From assembly GCF_029871235.1 (NCBI RefSeq), contig NZ_SSOM01000042.1:1-64000 (forward strand): 64,000 nt of DNA. Direction: 5' to 3'. The DNA comes from Pseudomonas sp. BN411. GTDB taxonomy: Bacteria > Pseudomonadota > Gammaproteobacteria > Pseudomonadales > Pseudomonadaceae. The translations under genes and the position numbers were made by a program. This document shows positions 38,115 through 49,388 of this stretch, piece after piece. The notes beneath the pieces are model-generated. The model saw only the letters and a list, made by a program, of their open reading frames with translations, searched no databases and was not told where the DNA came from. The stretch's first letter is position 1; every line of letters begins with the position of its first letter.

Positions 38115-39089
38115 CTACCGGCAGAACCGCTGCCGATACTCGCTCGGCGTTACCCCCAGCGCCTGAATGAACGCCCGGCGCAGGTTGTATTCGCTACCGA
38201 ATCCGCTGTTCTCCGCCGTACGCTTGAGTGACGGCGCGCCCTGCTCCAGCAATCGGCACGCCTCTTCCAGTCTCAATTGGAACAGCAGTTTCGCCGGCGT
38301 AACCCCCAGCTCCGCCTGGCAATGCCGGTGAAGCGTCCGCGGTGATACCGCCATCTCCGCCGCCATCACCTCGATGCCCACTGCCTCGTGCAGGCGACCG
38401 CGCAACCACTGGACCAGCTTCTCCATCACGCTTCCAGGGGGTGCCTGCTGCGCCAGCAATTCGGCACTGAACTGCCGCTGACCGCCGGGCCGGCGCAGGT
38501 ACATCACCAGCCCCTTGGCCACCTGCAGCGATACCGCGCGGCCATGGTCTTCCTCCACCAGGCTCAGGCAAAGGTCCATGCCGGCTGTTACCCCGGCCGA
38601 GCTGTAGAAATGCCCATCGCGAACGAACAGCGCGTCTTCCTGCACCAACAACTTCGGGAACAGCCGCTTCAGCAGCATGGCGTACTTCCAGTGGGTCACC
38701 ACCGGGCGGCCATCAAGCAATCCGGCCTGGGCCAGCAGGAAGGCCCCGGTGCACACCGAACCGCAGCGTGCCGTCCGGGCCACCGCGTCCTTGAGCCAGC
38801 GCGCCAGCACGCCCTGCGCCATCGCCCGTTGCACGCCATAGCCGCCCGCCACCAACAGGGTGCACCCGGCCAGGCTTTCCGGTTCTGGCAGGCCTTCGGT
38901 CATCAGCTCCAACCCGGTACTGGAACGCACCAGCCCACCGGCGACAGAAATGCCCTGCAAGACATAGGCGGGACCGACCTCCTTCGGCAGGTGGCCGCTG
39001 ACAGAGGCGAACACTTCCGCCGGGCCCGTGGCATCCAGCAGTTGGAAATCGGGGAAGACCAGCAGCATCACGCGATGGGGGTGTGGCAT
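38115..39089 (-). CDS. GlxA-family regulator (DJ-1/PfpI domain plus AraC-type HTH)
   Basis: 324 residues. The N-terminal DJ-1/PfpI-like domain (about 1-175) includes the nucleophile-elbow region CGSVCTGAFLLAQAGLLDGR and the YSSAGVTAGMDLCLSLVEE segment. The C-terminal AraC helix-turn-helix region (about 220-320) includes MAVSPRTLHRHCQAELG and GFGSEYNLRRAF. Relatives such as GbdR, CdhR and ArgR control amino-acid or quaternary amine catabolism; the ligand here is not known. It is divergent from a secreted PfpI protein that shares its N-terminal fold. Confidence 0.88.
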   Translation of the reverse strand: MPHPHRVMLLVFPDFQLLDATGPAEVFASVSGHLPKEVGPAYVLQGISVAGGLVRSSTGLELMTEGLPEPESLAGCTLLVAGGYGVQRAMAQGVLARWLKDAVARTARCGSVCTGAFLLAQAGLLDGRPVVTHWKYAMLLKRLFPKLLVQEDALFVRDGHFYSSAGVTAGMDLCLSLVEEDHGRAVSLQVAKGLVMYLRRPGGQRQFSAELLAQQAPPGSVMEKLVQWLRGRLHEAVGIEVMAAEMAVSPRTLHRHCQAELGVTPAKLLFQLRLEEACRLLEQGAPSLKRTAENSGFGSEYNLRRAFIQALGVTPSEYRQRFCR

Positions 39090-39191
39090 CGGGGAATACT
39101 CGAAAGCAGGATTGGCAGATATTCACTGATAGCTGTCATTTCTGACATTCGCCTGCGCGCCAGACTGGAATCCCCACTTCGGAGAAGACCC

Positions 39192-40232
39192 ATGCGCGCG
39201 CTTCTGTTGGTCCTGACGCTTTACCTTCCCCTGCTCGCCCAGGCAGAAGCACTTGAGCGCTACCAGCCGCGTTTCGGTCGCGAACAGCCGCTGGTGGCCG
39301 TGGTCGGTGAGAACCGCATGACCGAACTGGTGGATTACCTGGTGCCCTTCGGCCTGCTCAGCCGTGCCGGGGTCGCCGAGGTGGTCGCCCTGTCCACCCG
39401 TGAGGGGCCGCTGCAGATGATGCCGGCGCTGAAGGTCGACGCCCAAGCCACCACCCGCGAGTTCGAGCAGCGTTATCCACAGGGCGCCGACTATCTGATC
39501 GTGCCCGCCGTGCACTACAGCGACGACCCCGTCCTCACCGCCTTCGTGGCCGGCCAGGCCTCCAAAGGCGCCACCATCGTCGGCATCTGCGACGGCGTGC
39601 TGGTCCTGGGCCACGCTGGCTTGCTCCACGGCCGCCAAGCCACCGGCCACTGGTATTCGAAATCAATGCGCGAGACGGACTTTCCCGATACCCATTGGCA
39701 GGTCGATCGCCGCTACGTGGTGGACGGCAAGCTGGTGACCAGCTCGGGCGTCAGTGCCGCCGTGCCGGTATCCCTGGCGCTGGTGGAAGCCATCGCCGGC
39801 CCGCTGAAAGCCGAAGCCTTGGGCCGGGAGATCGGGCTGACGGACTGGTCTCCAGCGCACGACAGCCAGTCCTTCGCATTCGGTGCTGGCGGCTACCTGA
39901 CGGCGGCAGGCAATTACCTTGCCTTCTGGCGCCACGAAACCCTCTCCCTGCCCCTGCAGCCGGGCCTGGACGAAGCGACCCTCGCCTTGCGCGTCGATGC
40001 CTGGGCTCGCAGCTTCCGAACCGAAGTGCTGGCCAGCGGCAACGGACCGGTCCGCAGTCGCCACGGCCTGACGCTGCTGCCAGGCGCCAAAACCGAAGAA
40101 TTGCCGCCGCTCCCCGGCCGGGAGGCGTCACCCGGAAAAGTGCTGGACGAGGCCTTGGCCGGGATCGCCGCGCGCTATGGCGACGCCACTGCCGCTTTCG
40201 TCGCCGCCCAGCTCGAATATCCGCGCCACTGA
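39192..40232 (+). CDS. Secreted DJ-1/PfpI family protein
   Basis: 346 residues with a signal peptide (1-18, LPLLAQA-E). A DJ-1/PfpI domain (about 30-220) carries the elbow cysteine in VGICDGVLVLGHAGLLHGRQATGHW and SSGVSAAVPVSLALVEAI. A further 110-residue C-terminal region of unknown fold follows. Export of this fold is less common than its cytoplasmic form. GGAG precedes the ATG; a much longer open frame upstream runs antisense to the regulator gene and is not used. Function is unknown; its neighbour suggests a shared pathway. Confidence 0.8.
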   Translation: MRALLLVLTLYLPLLAQAEALERYQPRFGREQPLVAVVGENRMTELVDYLVPFGLLSRAGVAEVVALSTREGPLQMMPALKVDAQATTREFEQRYPQGADYLIVPAVHYSDDPVLTAFVAGQASKGATIVGICDGVLVLGHAGLLHGRQATGHWYSKSMRETDFPDTHWQVDRRYVVDGKLVTSSGVSAAVPVSLALVEAIAGPLKAEALGREIGLTDWSPAHDSQSFAFGAGGYLTAAGNYLAFWRHETLSLPLQPGLDEATLALRVDAWARSFRTEVLASGNGPVRSRHGLTLLPGAKTEELPPLPGREASPGKVLDEALAGIAARYGDATAAFVAAQLEYPRH

Positions 40233-40341
40233 ACGATCCGACGGGCCTGGGGCTCAAAACTCCATGGTCAACCCTTGAACCCTGCGATGGCTTGGATGCA
40301 CCCTTGTGGGTATCTCGGCTAGACAACAACAAGGACCCGCC

Positions 40342-42279
<1,938 letters not shown>

Positions 42280-42292
42280 CACCTGCCAAGGC

Positions 42293-42315
42293 GGCAGCCC
42301 TCGCTGGGGGCTGTC
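42293..42315 (+). terminator. Candidate terminator of acsB
   Basis: The stem GGCAGCCC/GGGCTGTC with one G-T pair, followed by GCTTTTCCTTT, lies 14 bp after the acsB stop codon. Confidence 0.55.
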
Positions 42316-42341
42316 GCTTTTCCTTTGGAATCGCCCTCCCC

Positions 42342-43217
42342 ATGGAATTCATCCGCCGCCGTATCGAAAGCCAGATCATCGGCCTGACTGGCCTCGCCCT
42401 CGGCCAACTCGACTTCGAGAACCCCAAGGGTGACCCCGGCCTGTTCGGCCCGGACTCGGTGACCTGGAAGGTCCACGGCGACTTCACCACGATGATGATC
42501 GGCGGCATCAGCGCCCTGCTCCTGCAGATGCTGCATCCCCTGGCGCTCTCGGGCGTCTGGGACCACTCCAATTTCCGCGCGGACATGCTCGGCCGTCTGC
42601 GTCGCACCGGCCAGTTCATTTCCGGCACCACCTACGGCACCCGCAAGGACGCCGACTGGCTGATCGACAAGGTGCGCAGCATCCACCTGCAGGTAGCCGG
42701 CACCGCCCCCGACGGGCGCCCTTACGCGGCCAGCGATCCCGCGCTGCTTACCTGGGTGCACGTGGCCGAGGTCAGCTGCTTCCTCAAGTCCCACCTGCGT
42801 TATCTCAACCCGCACTTGAGCGGTGAAGACCAGGATCGCTACTACGCCGAGATCGCCCTGGTCGCCGAACGGCTCGGCGCGAGCAATGTGCCAAAGTCCC
42901 GCCAGGAGGTGGCGGACTACCTGGAAGCCATGCGCCCACAGCTGTTCTGCGACGAACGCAGCCTGGAAGTGGTGCGCGTCCTTCTCGCCGCACCGGCACC
43001 CAGCGCTGCAGCCAAACCCTTCGGCATCCTGATGATGCAGGCCGGCATCGACCTGATGCCGGAGTGGGCCAGCGCCATGATCGGCCTGCACCAGCGCCCC
43101 TGGCAGCGCCGCGTGGTGCGGGATCTGGTCTGGCGCGTGGCGCCGCTGCTGCGCTGGGCCATGCGCAATGGCGCCGTGCATCGTGCGCGCCGTCGCATGG
43201 GGCTGCCCCCCCGTTGA
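42342..43217 (+). CDS. MpaB-type oxygenase family protein (DUF2236)
   Basis: 291 residues. It matches the DUF2236 family, which includes latex-clearing protein and fungal MpaB. The features are GISALLLQMLHPLALSGVWDHSNF near the N-terminus, RTGQFISGTTYGTRKDADW, and a WVHVAEVSCFLKSH segment with a conserved histidine. Family members bind haem or act as oxygenases; the substrate here is unknown. It follows acsB closely but shows no coupling. Confidence 0.78.
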   Translation: MEFIRRRIESQIIGLTGLALGQLDFENPKGDPGLFGPDSVTWKVHGDFTTMMIGGISALLLQMLHPLALSGVWDHSNFRADMLGRLRRTGQFISGTTYGTRKDADWLIDKVRSIHLQVAGTAPDGRPYAASDPALLTWVHVAEVSCFLKSHLRYLNPHLSGEDQDRYYAEIALVAERLGASNVPKSRQEVADYLEAMRPQLFCDERSLEVVRVLLAAPAPSAAAKPFGILMMQAGIDLMPEWASAMIGLHQRPWQRRVVRDLVWRVAPLLRWAMRNGAVHRARRRMGLPPR

Positions 43218-43304
43218 GAGTGTGGTCCGGTCAAACACCCTGTGCGACGATCACCGCTTGCCCGGTCATTGCCTGACCCATTTCACAGCCGTGAGGACAG
43301 ATCC

Positions 43305-44483
43305 ATGCAAGACGTCGTAATAGTCGCCGCTACCCGCACTGCCATCGGCAGCTTCCAGGGCTCCCTGTCGAACATTCCCGCCCCGGAACTGGGCGCTGCG
43401 GTGATTCGCCAGCTGTTGGCCCAGACCGGCCTCAAGGACGAGCAGGTGGATGAAGTGATCCTCGGCCAGGTACTCACCGCTGGCAGTGGCCAGAACCCGG
43501 CGCGCCAGGCCGCCATCCTCGCCGGCCTGCCCCACGCGGTACCGGCCATGACGCTGAACAAGGTCTGCGGCTCCGGCCTCAAGGCACTGCACCTGGCGGC
43601 CCAGGCCATCCGCTGCGGCGATGCCGAGGTGATCATCGCTGGCGGCCAGGAGAACATGAGCCTGGCGCCCTACGTCATGCCCGGCGCGCGCACCGGCCTG
43701 CGCATGGGTCACGCGAAGCTGGTGGACAGCATGATCCAGGACGGCCTGTGGGATGCCTTCAACGACTACCACATGGGCATCACCGCCGAGAACCTGGTGG
43801 AGAAGTACGGCCTGACCCGCGAGCAGCAGGACGCCTTTGCCGCTGCTTCCCAGCAGAAGGCCGTCGCCGCCATCGAAGGTGGCCGCTTCCAGAATGAGAT
43901 CACCCCCATCCTGATTCCGCAGAAGAAGGGCGACCCCGTTGCCTTCGCCACCGACGAGCAGCCCCGTGCCGGCACCACCGCCGAAGCCCTGGCCAAGCTC
44001 AAGCCCGCCTTCAAGAAGGACGGCAGCGTCACCGCAGGCAACGCCTCCACCCTCAACGACGGCGCCGCCGCTGTACTGCTGATGAGCGCCGAGAAGGCCA
44101 AGTCCCTGGGCCTGCCGGTGCTGGCCCGCATCGCTGCTTATGCCAACGCTGGCGTCGATCCCGCGATCATGGGCATCGGCCCGGTTTCAGCCACCCGCCG
44201 TTGCCTGGACAAAGCCGGCTGGAGCCTGGACGATCTCGACCTGATCGAAGCCAACGAAGCCTTCGCCGCCCAGGCTCTGTCGGTAGGCAAGGAGCTGGGC
44301 TGGGACGCCGCGAAGGTCAACGTCAACGGTGGCGCCATCGCCCTCGGCCATCCCATCGGTGCGTCCGGCTGCCGCGTGCTGGTGACCCTGCTCCACGAAA
44401 TGATCAAGCGTGATGCGAAGAAGGGCCTGGCGACCCTCTGCATCGGCGGCGGCCAGGGCGTGGCGCTGGCCATCGAGCGCTAA
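43305..44483 (+). CDS. Acetyl-CoA C-acetyltransferase (thiolase)
   Basis: 392 residues. It condenses two acetyl-CoA to acetoacetyl-CoA or cleaves the reverse, as in AtoB/PhaA. The catalytic residues are Cys88 in NKVCGSG, His in [14 protein letters not shown] and Cys in LCIGGGQG. The ATG at 43305 has GAGGAC upstream and matches the family start; an open extension to 43242 is not supported. Together with acsB nearby it could channel acetate-derived acetyl-CoA, though the genes are not one operon. Confidence 0.92.
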   Translation: MQDVVIVAATRTAIGSFQGSLSNIPAPELGAAVIRQLLAQTGLKDEQVDEVILGQVLTAGSGQNPARQAAILAGLPHAVPAMTLNKVCGSGLKALHLAAQAIRCGDAEVIIAGGQENMSLAPYVMPGARTGLRMGHAKLVDSMIQDGLWDAFNDYHMGITAENLVEKYGLTREQQDAFAAASQQKAVAAIEGGRFQNEITPILIPQKKGDPVAFATDEQPRAGTTAEALAKLKPAFKKDGSVTAGNASTLNDGAAAVLLMSAEKAKSLGLPVLARIAAYANAGVDPAIMGIGPVSATRRCLDKAGWSLDDLDLIEANEAFAAQALSVGKELGWDAAKVNVNGGAIALGHPIGASGCRVLVTLLHEMIKRDAKKGLATLCIGGGQGVALAIER

Positions 44484-44490
44484 GCCGATT

Positions 44491-44582
44491 CTGTAGGTTG
44501 GACTGATCCCAGCGAAGCCCAACGCGATGATGCCGATTCAGGCCCTTTGTTGGGCTTCGCTTCGCTCTGCGCCAACCTACGG
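44491..44582. repeat. Dispersed inverted-repeat element
   Basis: The outer arms GTAGGTTGG (44493-44501) and CCAACCTAC (44572-44580) enclose inner arms AGCGAAGCCCAAC (44511-44523) and GTTGGGCTTCGCT (44549-44561), all perfect. Elements with the GTAGGTTGG...AGCGAAGCCCAAC pattern occur between genes in many Pseudomonas genomes. It sits in the 147 bp gap after the thiolase gene. Confidence 0.75.
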
Positions 44583-44630
44583 CAAAGCCGCTTTGTTAAA
44601 CTGCGCGCCCCTTTTTGCGAGACGCCGCGC

Positions 44631-45650
44631 ATGTCCCCCGCTCTCCTCCAGGCGCTGCGCGCCGCCCTCGACGCCCGTCAGCCGCTGCTGACCGAACTCC
44701 ATGCCCAGGGCACCGATTGCTATCGGCTGTTCCACGGCAGCCAGGAAGGCGCTCCCGGCCTGACCGTCGACCGCTACGGCGCGCAATTGATGGTGCAGAG
44801 CTTCCACCAGGCACTGGAGCGCGAGCCCCTGCTGGAACTGGCCGCTGCGGTGGACGAATTCCTCGGCGAGAAGCTGCTGCTGGTCTACAACGACCGCTCC
44901 CAGGGCAATTCGCGGGTCGATCGCCGCGACCCGGTCTACCAGGCCGAGCCCGCTGCCCTGGAGGACCTGGTGGGCCATGAATGGGGCCTGAACTACCGGG
45001 TACGTGGCCGTCACCCCGGCCAGGATCCGCTGCTCTTCCTCGACCTGCGCAACACCCGTGGCTGGGTGAAGGCCAACAGTGCCGGCAAGTCGGTACTCAA
45101 CCTCTTCGCCTATACCTGCGGCGTCGGTCTCTGTGCGGCGGCCGGCGGCGCCAGCGAGGTGTGGAACCTGGACTTCGCCGAAGGCAACCTGGCGGTCGGC
45201 CGCGAGAACGGTGAGCTGAACCCGATGCTTGCGCCCATGCACTTCGTGCAATCCGACTACTTCCCGGCCATCCGCCAGTTCGCCGGCCTGCCCCTCGCCC
45301 GTCGCCACGGTCAGAAACTACCGAGCTACCCGCGCCTGGAACAGCGCCAGTTCGACCTGGTGTTCCTCGACCCGCCGGCCTGGGCCAAGAGCGCCTTCGG
45401 CACCGTGGACCTGCTGCGTGACTACCAGAGCCTGCTCAAGCCCGCGCTCATGGCGACCGCCGAAGGTGGCGTGCTGGTATGCAACAACAACCTCGCCAAG
45501 GTCGCGATGGAGGACTGGCGCGAGCAGGTGCTGCGTTGCGCCAGCAAGCTGGGCCGGCCGGTGCGCGAGTGGCAGCAGCTCGCGCCTGCCACCGACTTCC
45601 CCTCGCAGGACGGACGCCCACCGCTCAAGACCCTGATCCTGCAGCTCTGA
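44631..45650 (+). CDS. RlmI-like class I SAM-dependent methyltransferase
   Basis: 339 residues. The Rossmann methyltransferase domain has motif I in LFAYTCGVGLCAAAGGA and a motif IV-like LDPPAWAKSAFG, both typical of the RlmI/RlmK 23S rRNA methyltransferase group. The N-terminal PUA domain of RlmI seems absent; instead there is a segment containing GAPGLTVDRYGAQLMVQSF. The substrate, probably rRNA, is not proven. The ATG at 44631 is preferred; an in-frame extension to 44547 runs into the upstream repeat. Confidence 0.8.
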   Translation: MSPALLQALRAALDARQPLLTELHAQGTDCYRLFHGSQEGAPGLTVDRYGAQLMVQSFHQALEREPLLELAAAVDEFLGEKLLLVYNDRSQGNSRVDRRDPVYQAEPAALEDLVGHEWGLNYRVRGRHPGQDPLLFLDLRNTRGWVKANSAGKSVLNLFAYTCGVGLCAAAGGASEVWNLDFAEGNLAVGRENGELNPMLAPMHFVQSDYFPAIRQFAGLPLARRHGQKLPSYPRLEQRQFDLVFLDPPAWAKSAFGTVDLLRDYQSLLKPALMATAEGGVLVCNNNLAKVAMEDWREQVLRCASKLGRPVREWQQLAPATDFPSQDGRPPLKTLILQL

Positions 45651-45741
45651 AAGCCGCGCAGCAACGAGATCCAGCCATCAGGCGGAACCCGAAGGCCGTG
45701 CCATAATCCAAGGCACTCTTTGCCGGGATAGTTGACGCCTC

Positions 45742-48663
45742 ATGTACAAAGGATTGAAACGGGCCGCCTGCGCCCTGCTGATCGTCGTTGCCCTCTACAG
45801 CCTGCTTGGCTTTCTGATCATCCCGGGAGTCGCCCTCCGGGTGGTCAACCAGCAATTGGCCCAATACGCCACCGTCCCCGCGCGGCTGGAGCGCATCCAG
45901 CTCAACCCCTTCAGCCTGGAGCTGACCCTGTGGGGCCTGCACATCGGTGACGACAAGGCCGAGCAGGTAGGCTTCGAGCGGCTCTATGCCAACCTGCAAC
46001 TGGACAGCCTCTGGTCCGGCGCCCTGCACCTGGCGGACGTGCAGCTGGACAAGTCGACCACCGAGGTGCTGTTCGCCAAGGACGGTACGCTCAACCTGAC
46101 CCAGCTGTTCAAGCTGCCCCCCAGTGAACCCAAGCCGGAGGAGCCGGCGGGCGATCCCTTTCCGGTGCGCATCGACCGCATCAAGCTGAGCGAAGGTGGC
46201 CTGCACTTCCAGGACCTGCGCCCTAGCGAGGCCATCGAGTTCGTCTACGACTCCCTCAACCTCGAACTGCACCACCTCAGCACCCTGCCTGACGACAATG
46301 CCGAGATGTCGTTCGTGGCCACCGGGCCCTATGGCGGACGCATCGACTGGGAGGGCCAGATCAGCCTGGTGCCCCTTACCTCCAGCGGCCAGCTGAAGAT
46401 CACCGACGGCAAGATGAAGGCCTTCTGGCCCTATGTACGCGACGCGGTGCCCCTGGTCCTGGAAAAGGGCGCGATGAGCCTGTCCACGGACTACAAGCTG
46501 AGCCTGGCCAATGGCACCCAGCTGAACCTGGACAAGATCTGGATCAAGGTCGCGCCCTTTGCCATCAAGGCGCCGGACAACCGTCCCCTGGTCAACCTGG
46601 AAACGCTGGAAGTCAGCGACAGCTCCCTGGACCTGGCCAAGCAGGAAGTGCTGGTGGGCAAGATCCACAGCCAGAACCTGGAAACCTGGGCCGCCCGCGA
46701 GGCCGACGGCCAACTGGACTGGCAGAAGCTGTTCGCCAGCGAACCCAAGCCCGCCGCCAAGGCTGAAGAGAAGCCCGCAGCCGAGCAGGCCGAGGCCAAG
46801 GCGGACGAGCCCGGCAAGCCCTGGGTCGTGCGACTCAAGGAAACCCAGTTGCGCGGCTACAAGGTGCACCTGGCCGACCGGGTGCCCAAGGAGCCGGTGC
46901 AACTGGAACTGGGCCCGCTCAACCTGGACCTCAAGGATTTCGACAGTCGCGGCGAATCGCCCTTCAATCTCAGCCTCGACACCGGCCTCGGCAAGCAGGG
47001 CAAGGTGCAGGCGGTCGGCCAGGTCCAGCTCAAGCCCGTCACCGCAAAACTGCAGGTACAGACCCGCGACATCGACCTGCGCGTGGCCCAGACCTACATC
47101 AGCCCCTTCGTGCGCCTGGAACTGCGCAGCGGCTTGCTCGACAGCGACCTCAACGTCGATTTGAAGAGCACCGAGCCGCTGGCCCTGGGCATCACCGGCC
47201 GCGCGCTGGTCAACCAGATGCACACCCTGGACACCATCAAGGAACGCGACTTCGTCAAATGGCAGCAACTACTGGTGGATGGGCTCAACTACCAGCACGG
47301 CGACAGCCTGGTGATCGACAAGGTGAGCCTGAACCAGCCCTATGCGCGCTTCATCATCAACGAGGACCTGACCACCAACGCCAGCGAGCTGGTGATCAAG
47401 CAACCCGCCGACGCCAATGCCCCGGCCAACGCCAGCGCCCAGCAGGAACCCGCCGCCAAGCCCCTGGGCATCCGCATCGGCGGCATCGAGATCAAGGACG
47501 GCTCGGCCAACTTCGCCGACTTCAGCCTGACACCCAACTTCGCCACCGCCATCCAGCAGCTCAACGGTGAAATCGGCACCCTCGACAACCGCAATCCCAA
47601 GCCGGCCAAGGTGGCGGTGAACGGCAAGGTCGATCGCTATGCGCCGGTGACCATCAAAGGCAGCCTGAACCCCTTCGATCCCCTGGACAGCCTGGACATC
47701 GCCACCAGCTTCAAGCGCGTCGAGCTGACGACCCTGACACCCTACTCCGGCAAGTTCGCCGGCTACCGCATCCGCAAGGGGCGGCTGAACCTGGACCTGC
47801 ACTACCAGATCGAGAAGGGCCAGCTGAAGGCCGAAAACCACCTGGTACTGGAACAGCTGCAGCTCGGCGAACAGGTTTCCAGCCCCGATGCCGTGGACCT
47901 GCCAGTGCGCCTGGCGGTCGCCCTGCTGAAGGACACCCAGGGCAAGATCGATATCTCGCTGCCGGTGGCGGGCAACCTCAACGACCCGCAATTCAGCGTC
48001 GCGCCCATCGTCTGGCAGACCCTGCGCAACCTGGTGCTACGCGCGGTGCAGGCGCCCTTCAACTTCGTTGCCGGCCTGGTGGGCGGCAGCAGCGAAGACC
48101 TCGGCCAGGTGCCCTTCCCGGCCGGCAGCAGCGAGCTGGATGCCGAGGCGCAAAAATCCCTGGATACGCTGGCCGACGCGCTCAAGCAGCGTCCTGCCCT
48201 GCGCCTGGAGGTGGAAGGTGCCAGCGCCAAGGCTGCCGACGGCCCGCCGCTGGCCGAGCAACGCCTGGAGCGGGAATACCAAAGCACTTACTACAAGATC
48301 GCCCAGCGCCGAGGCGACAAGGTCCCGGCCGAAGCCAGCCAGCTGGAGGTTCCGGAGGACGAGAAAGCGCCTATGCTGGAAGGCATCTACCGCACCCGCC
48401 TGAAACAGCAGCCTCCGGCCGAATGGCAGGACCTGGAAAGCGAGCAGCGCGCTGCCAAGCTGCGCGAAGCGGTGCTCGCCTCCTGGGCCCAGAGCGACTT
48501 GCTGCTGCGCCAGTTGGGCCAGGCCCGCGCCGCCAGCATCAAGGACTATCTGGTTGATCGCGGCGGCCTTGCCGACGACCGCATCTTCCTGTTGGACGTC
48601 AGCTTCGTGGACCCCAACCAGGCCGGAGAGGTGATCTCGCCGCTGCACCTGGACAGCGAATAG
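45742..48663 (+). CDS. DUF748 (AsmA-like) envelope protein
   Basis: 973 residues. An N-terminal membrane helix (about 8-30) is followed by a very long beta-rich periplasmic region of the AsmA/DUF748 type, with an Ala/Lys/Pro linker near residue 335-350. A C-terminal section has an OmpA-like start (VPFPAGSSELDAEAQKSLDTLADALK). Proteins of this superfamily bridge the periplasm and are linked to phospholipid transport. It lies 8 bp ahead of a DUF2845 gene on the same strand, suggesting an operon. Confidence 0.85.
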   Translation: MYKGLKRAACALLIVVALYSLLGFLIIPGVALRVVNQQLAQYATVPARLERIQLNPFSLELTLWGLHIGDDKAEQVGFERLYANLQLDSLWSGALHLADVQLDKSTTEVLFAKDGTLNLTQLFKLPPSEPKPEEPAGDPFPVRIDRIKLSEGGLHFQDLRPSEAIEFVYDSLNLELHHLSTLPDDNAEMSFVATGPYGGRIDWEGQISLVPLTSSGQLKITDGKMKAFWPYVRDAVPLVLEKGAMSLSTDYKLSLANGTQLNLDKIWIKVAPFAIKAPDNRPLVNLETLEVSDSSLDLAKQEVLVGKIHSQNLETWAAREADGQLDWQKLFASEPKPAAKAEEKPAAEQAEAKADEPGKPWVVRLKETQLRGYKVHLADRVPKEPVQLELGPLNLDLKDFDSRGESPFNLSLDTGLGKQGKVQAVGQVQLKPVTAKLQVQTRDIDLRVAQTYISPFVRLELRSGLLDSDLNVDLKSTEPLALGITGRALVNQMHTLDTIKERDFVKWQQLLVDGLNYQHGDSLVIDKVSLNQPYARFIINEDLTTNASELVIKQPADANAPANASAQQEPAAKPLGIRIGGIEIKDGSANFADFSLTPNFATAIQQLNGEIGTLDNRNPKPAKVAVNGKVDRYAPVTIKGSLNPFDPLDSLDIATSFKRVELTTLTPYSGKFAGYRIRKGRLNLDLHYQIEKGQLKAENHLVLEQLQLGEQVSSPDAVDLPVRLAVALLKDTQGKIDISLPVAGNLNDPQFSVAPIVWQTLRNLVLRAVQAPFNFVAGLVGGSSEDLGQVPFPAGSSELDAEAQKSLDTLADALKQRPALRLEVEGASAKAADGPPLAEQRLEREYQSTYYKIAQRRGDKVPAEASQLEVPEDEKAPMLEGIYRTRLKQQPPAEWQDLESEQRAAKLREAVLASWAQSDLLLRQLGQARAASIKDYLVDRGGLADDRIFLLDVSFVDPNQAGEVISPLHLDSE

Positions 48664-48671
48664 GAGGCCTC

Positions 48672-48962
48672 ATGCGCATGCTGCCGTTCGCCCTGCTGAT
48701 CCTCGCCCTGGCCACTCCGGCCGGGGCGGAGACCATGCGCTGCGGCAGCAGGCTGGTCAGCCTCGGCGACCGCCCCTTCGAAGTCCTGCAGAAATGCGGC
48801 GAGCCGGTGCATCGTGACCTCGTCGGTTACACCCTGGGTTCCTACGACAACCGCGAATTCACCGTTGAAGAATGGGTGTACGGCCCCAATAACGGCATGC
48901 TCAGCATCCTCACCTTCGAGGGCAATCGCCTGATTCGAATCGAAACCAAGCGCAGCCGCTGA
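48672..48962 (+). CDS. DUF2845 protein, first of three tandem paralogues
   Basis: 96 residues. A signal peptide (1-20, ending AGA-E) and a mature part of about 75 residues with the family pattern: C near the start, LVSLGD, EVLQKCGEP, EEWVYGPNNGM and LIRIETKRS. The two conserved cysteines may form a disulfide. It is probably periplasmic; function is unknown. It starts 8 bp after the DUF748 gene. Confidence 0.85.
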   Translation: MRMLPFALLILALATPAGAETMRCGSRLVSLGDRPFEVLQKCGEPVHRDLVGYTLGSYDNREFTVEEWVYGPNNGMLSILTFEGNRLIRIETKRSR

Positions 48963-49020
48963 CGCCCCGGGGCGCCAGGTGTAGGCTGTAGCCACCTCCC
49001 GCCGATCTTCGGACATCCCC

Positions 49021-49326
49021 GTGAAACGCCGCGTTCTCCTCTGTCTGTCCCTGCTGCTTGCCGTGGGCAATGCCCAGGCCTCTTCCACCCTGCGCTGCAA
49101 CAGCAACCTCATCAGCCTCGACGACACCACCAGCGAAGTGCTGGACAAGTGCGGCGAGCCGATCAGCCGCGCTGATCTGGGTTTCAAGGAAGTGGTGGAC
49201 CAGTACTACCGGCGCAACGAGGTGCGAGTCGAGGAATGGGTCTACGGACCGCGCAATGGCATGTACCAGTTCCTCCGTTTCGAGGGCAATCGACTGCGCA
49301 ACATCGACAGCAAACGCGGCAACTGA
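49021..49326 (+). CDS. DUF2845 protein, second of three tandem paralogues, GTG start
   Basis: 101 residues. Signal peptide about 1-20 (GNAQA-S). It shares with its neighbours LRCNSNLISLDD, EVLDKCGEPISR, EEWVYGPRNGM and NRLRNIDSKR. The start codon is GTG, giving MKRRVLLCLSLLL. An extra five-residue segment (FKEVVDQYYRR region) sets it apart from copies one and three. Confidence 0.83.
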   Translation: MKRRVLLCLSLLLAVGNAQASSTLRCNSNLISLDDTTSEVLDKCGEPISRADLGFKEVVDQYYRRNEVRVEEWVYGPRNGMYQFLRFEGNRLRNIDSKRGN

Positions 49327-49388
49327 CAGCCTCTCGGGCGGAATGCTAGGCTCTGCGCCTTATAGCCCACGGACAGGATGCCCGCCCC

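Noticed and set aside
38388-39191. Extended N-terminus of the secreted PfpI protein reaching back to 38388
   Set aside because: The extension runs antisense through the GlxA-type regulator; a signal peptide with a ribosome site begins at 39192.
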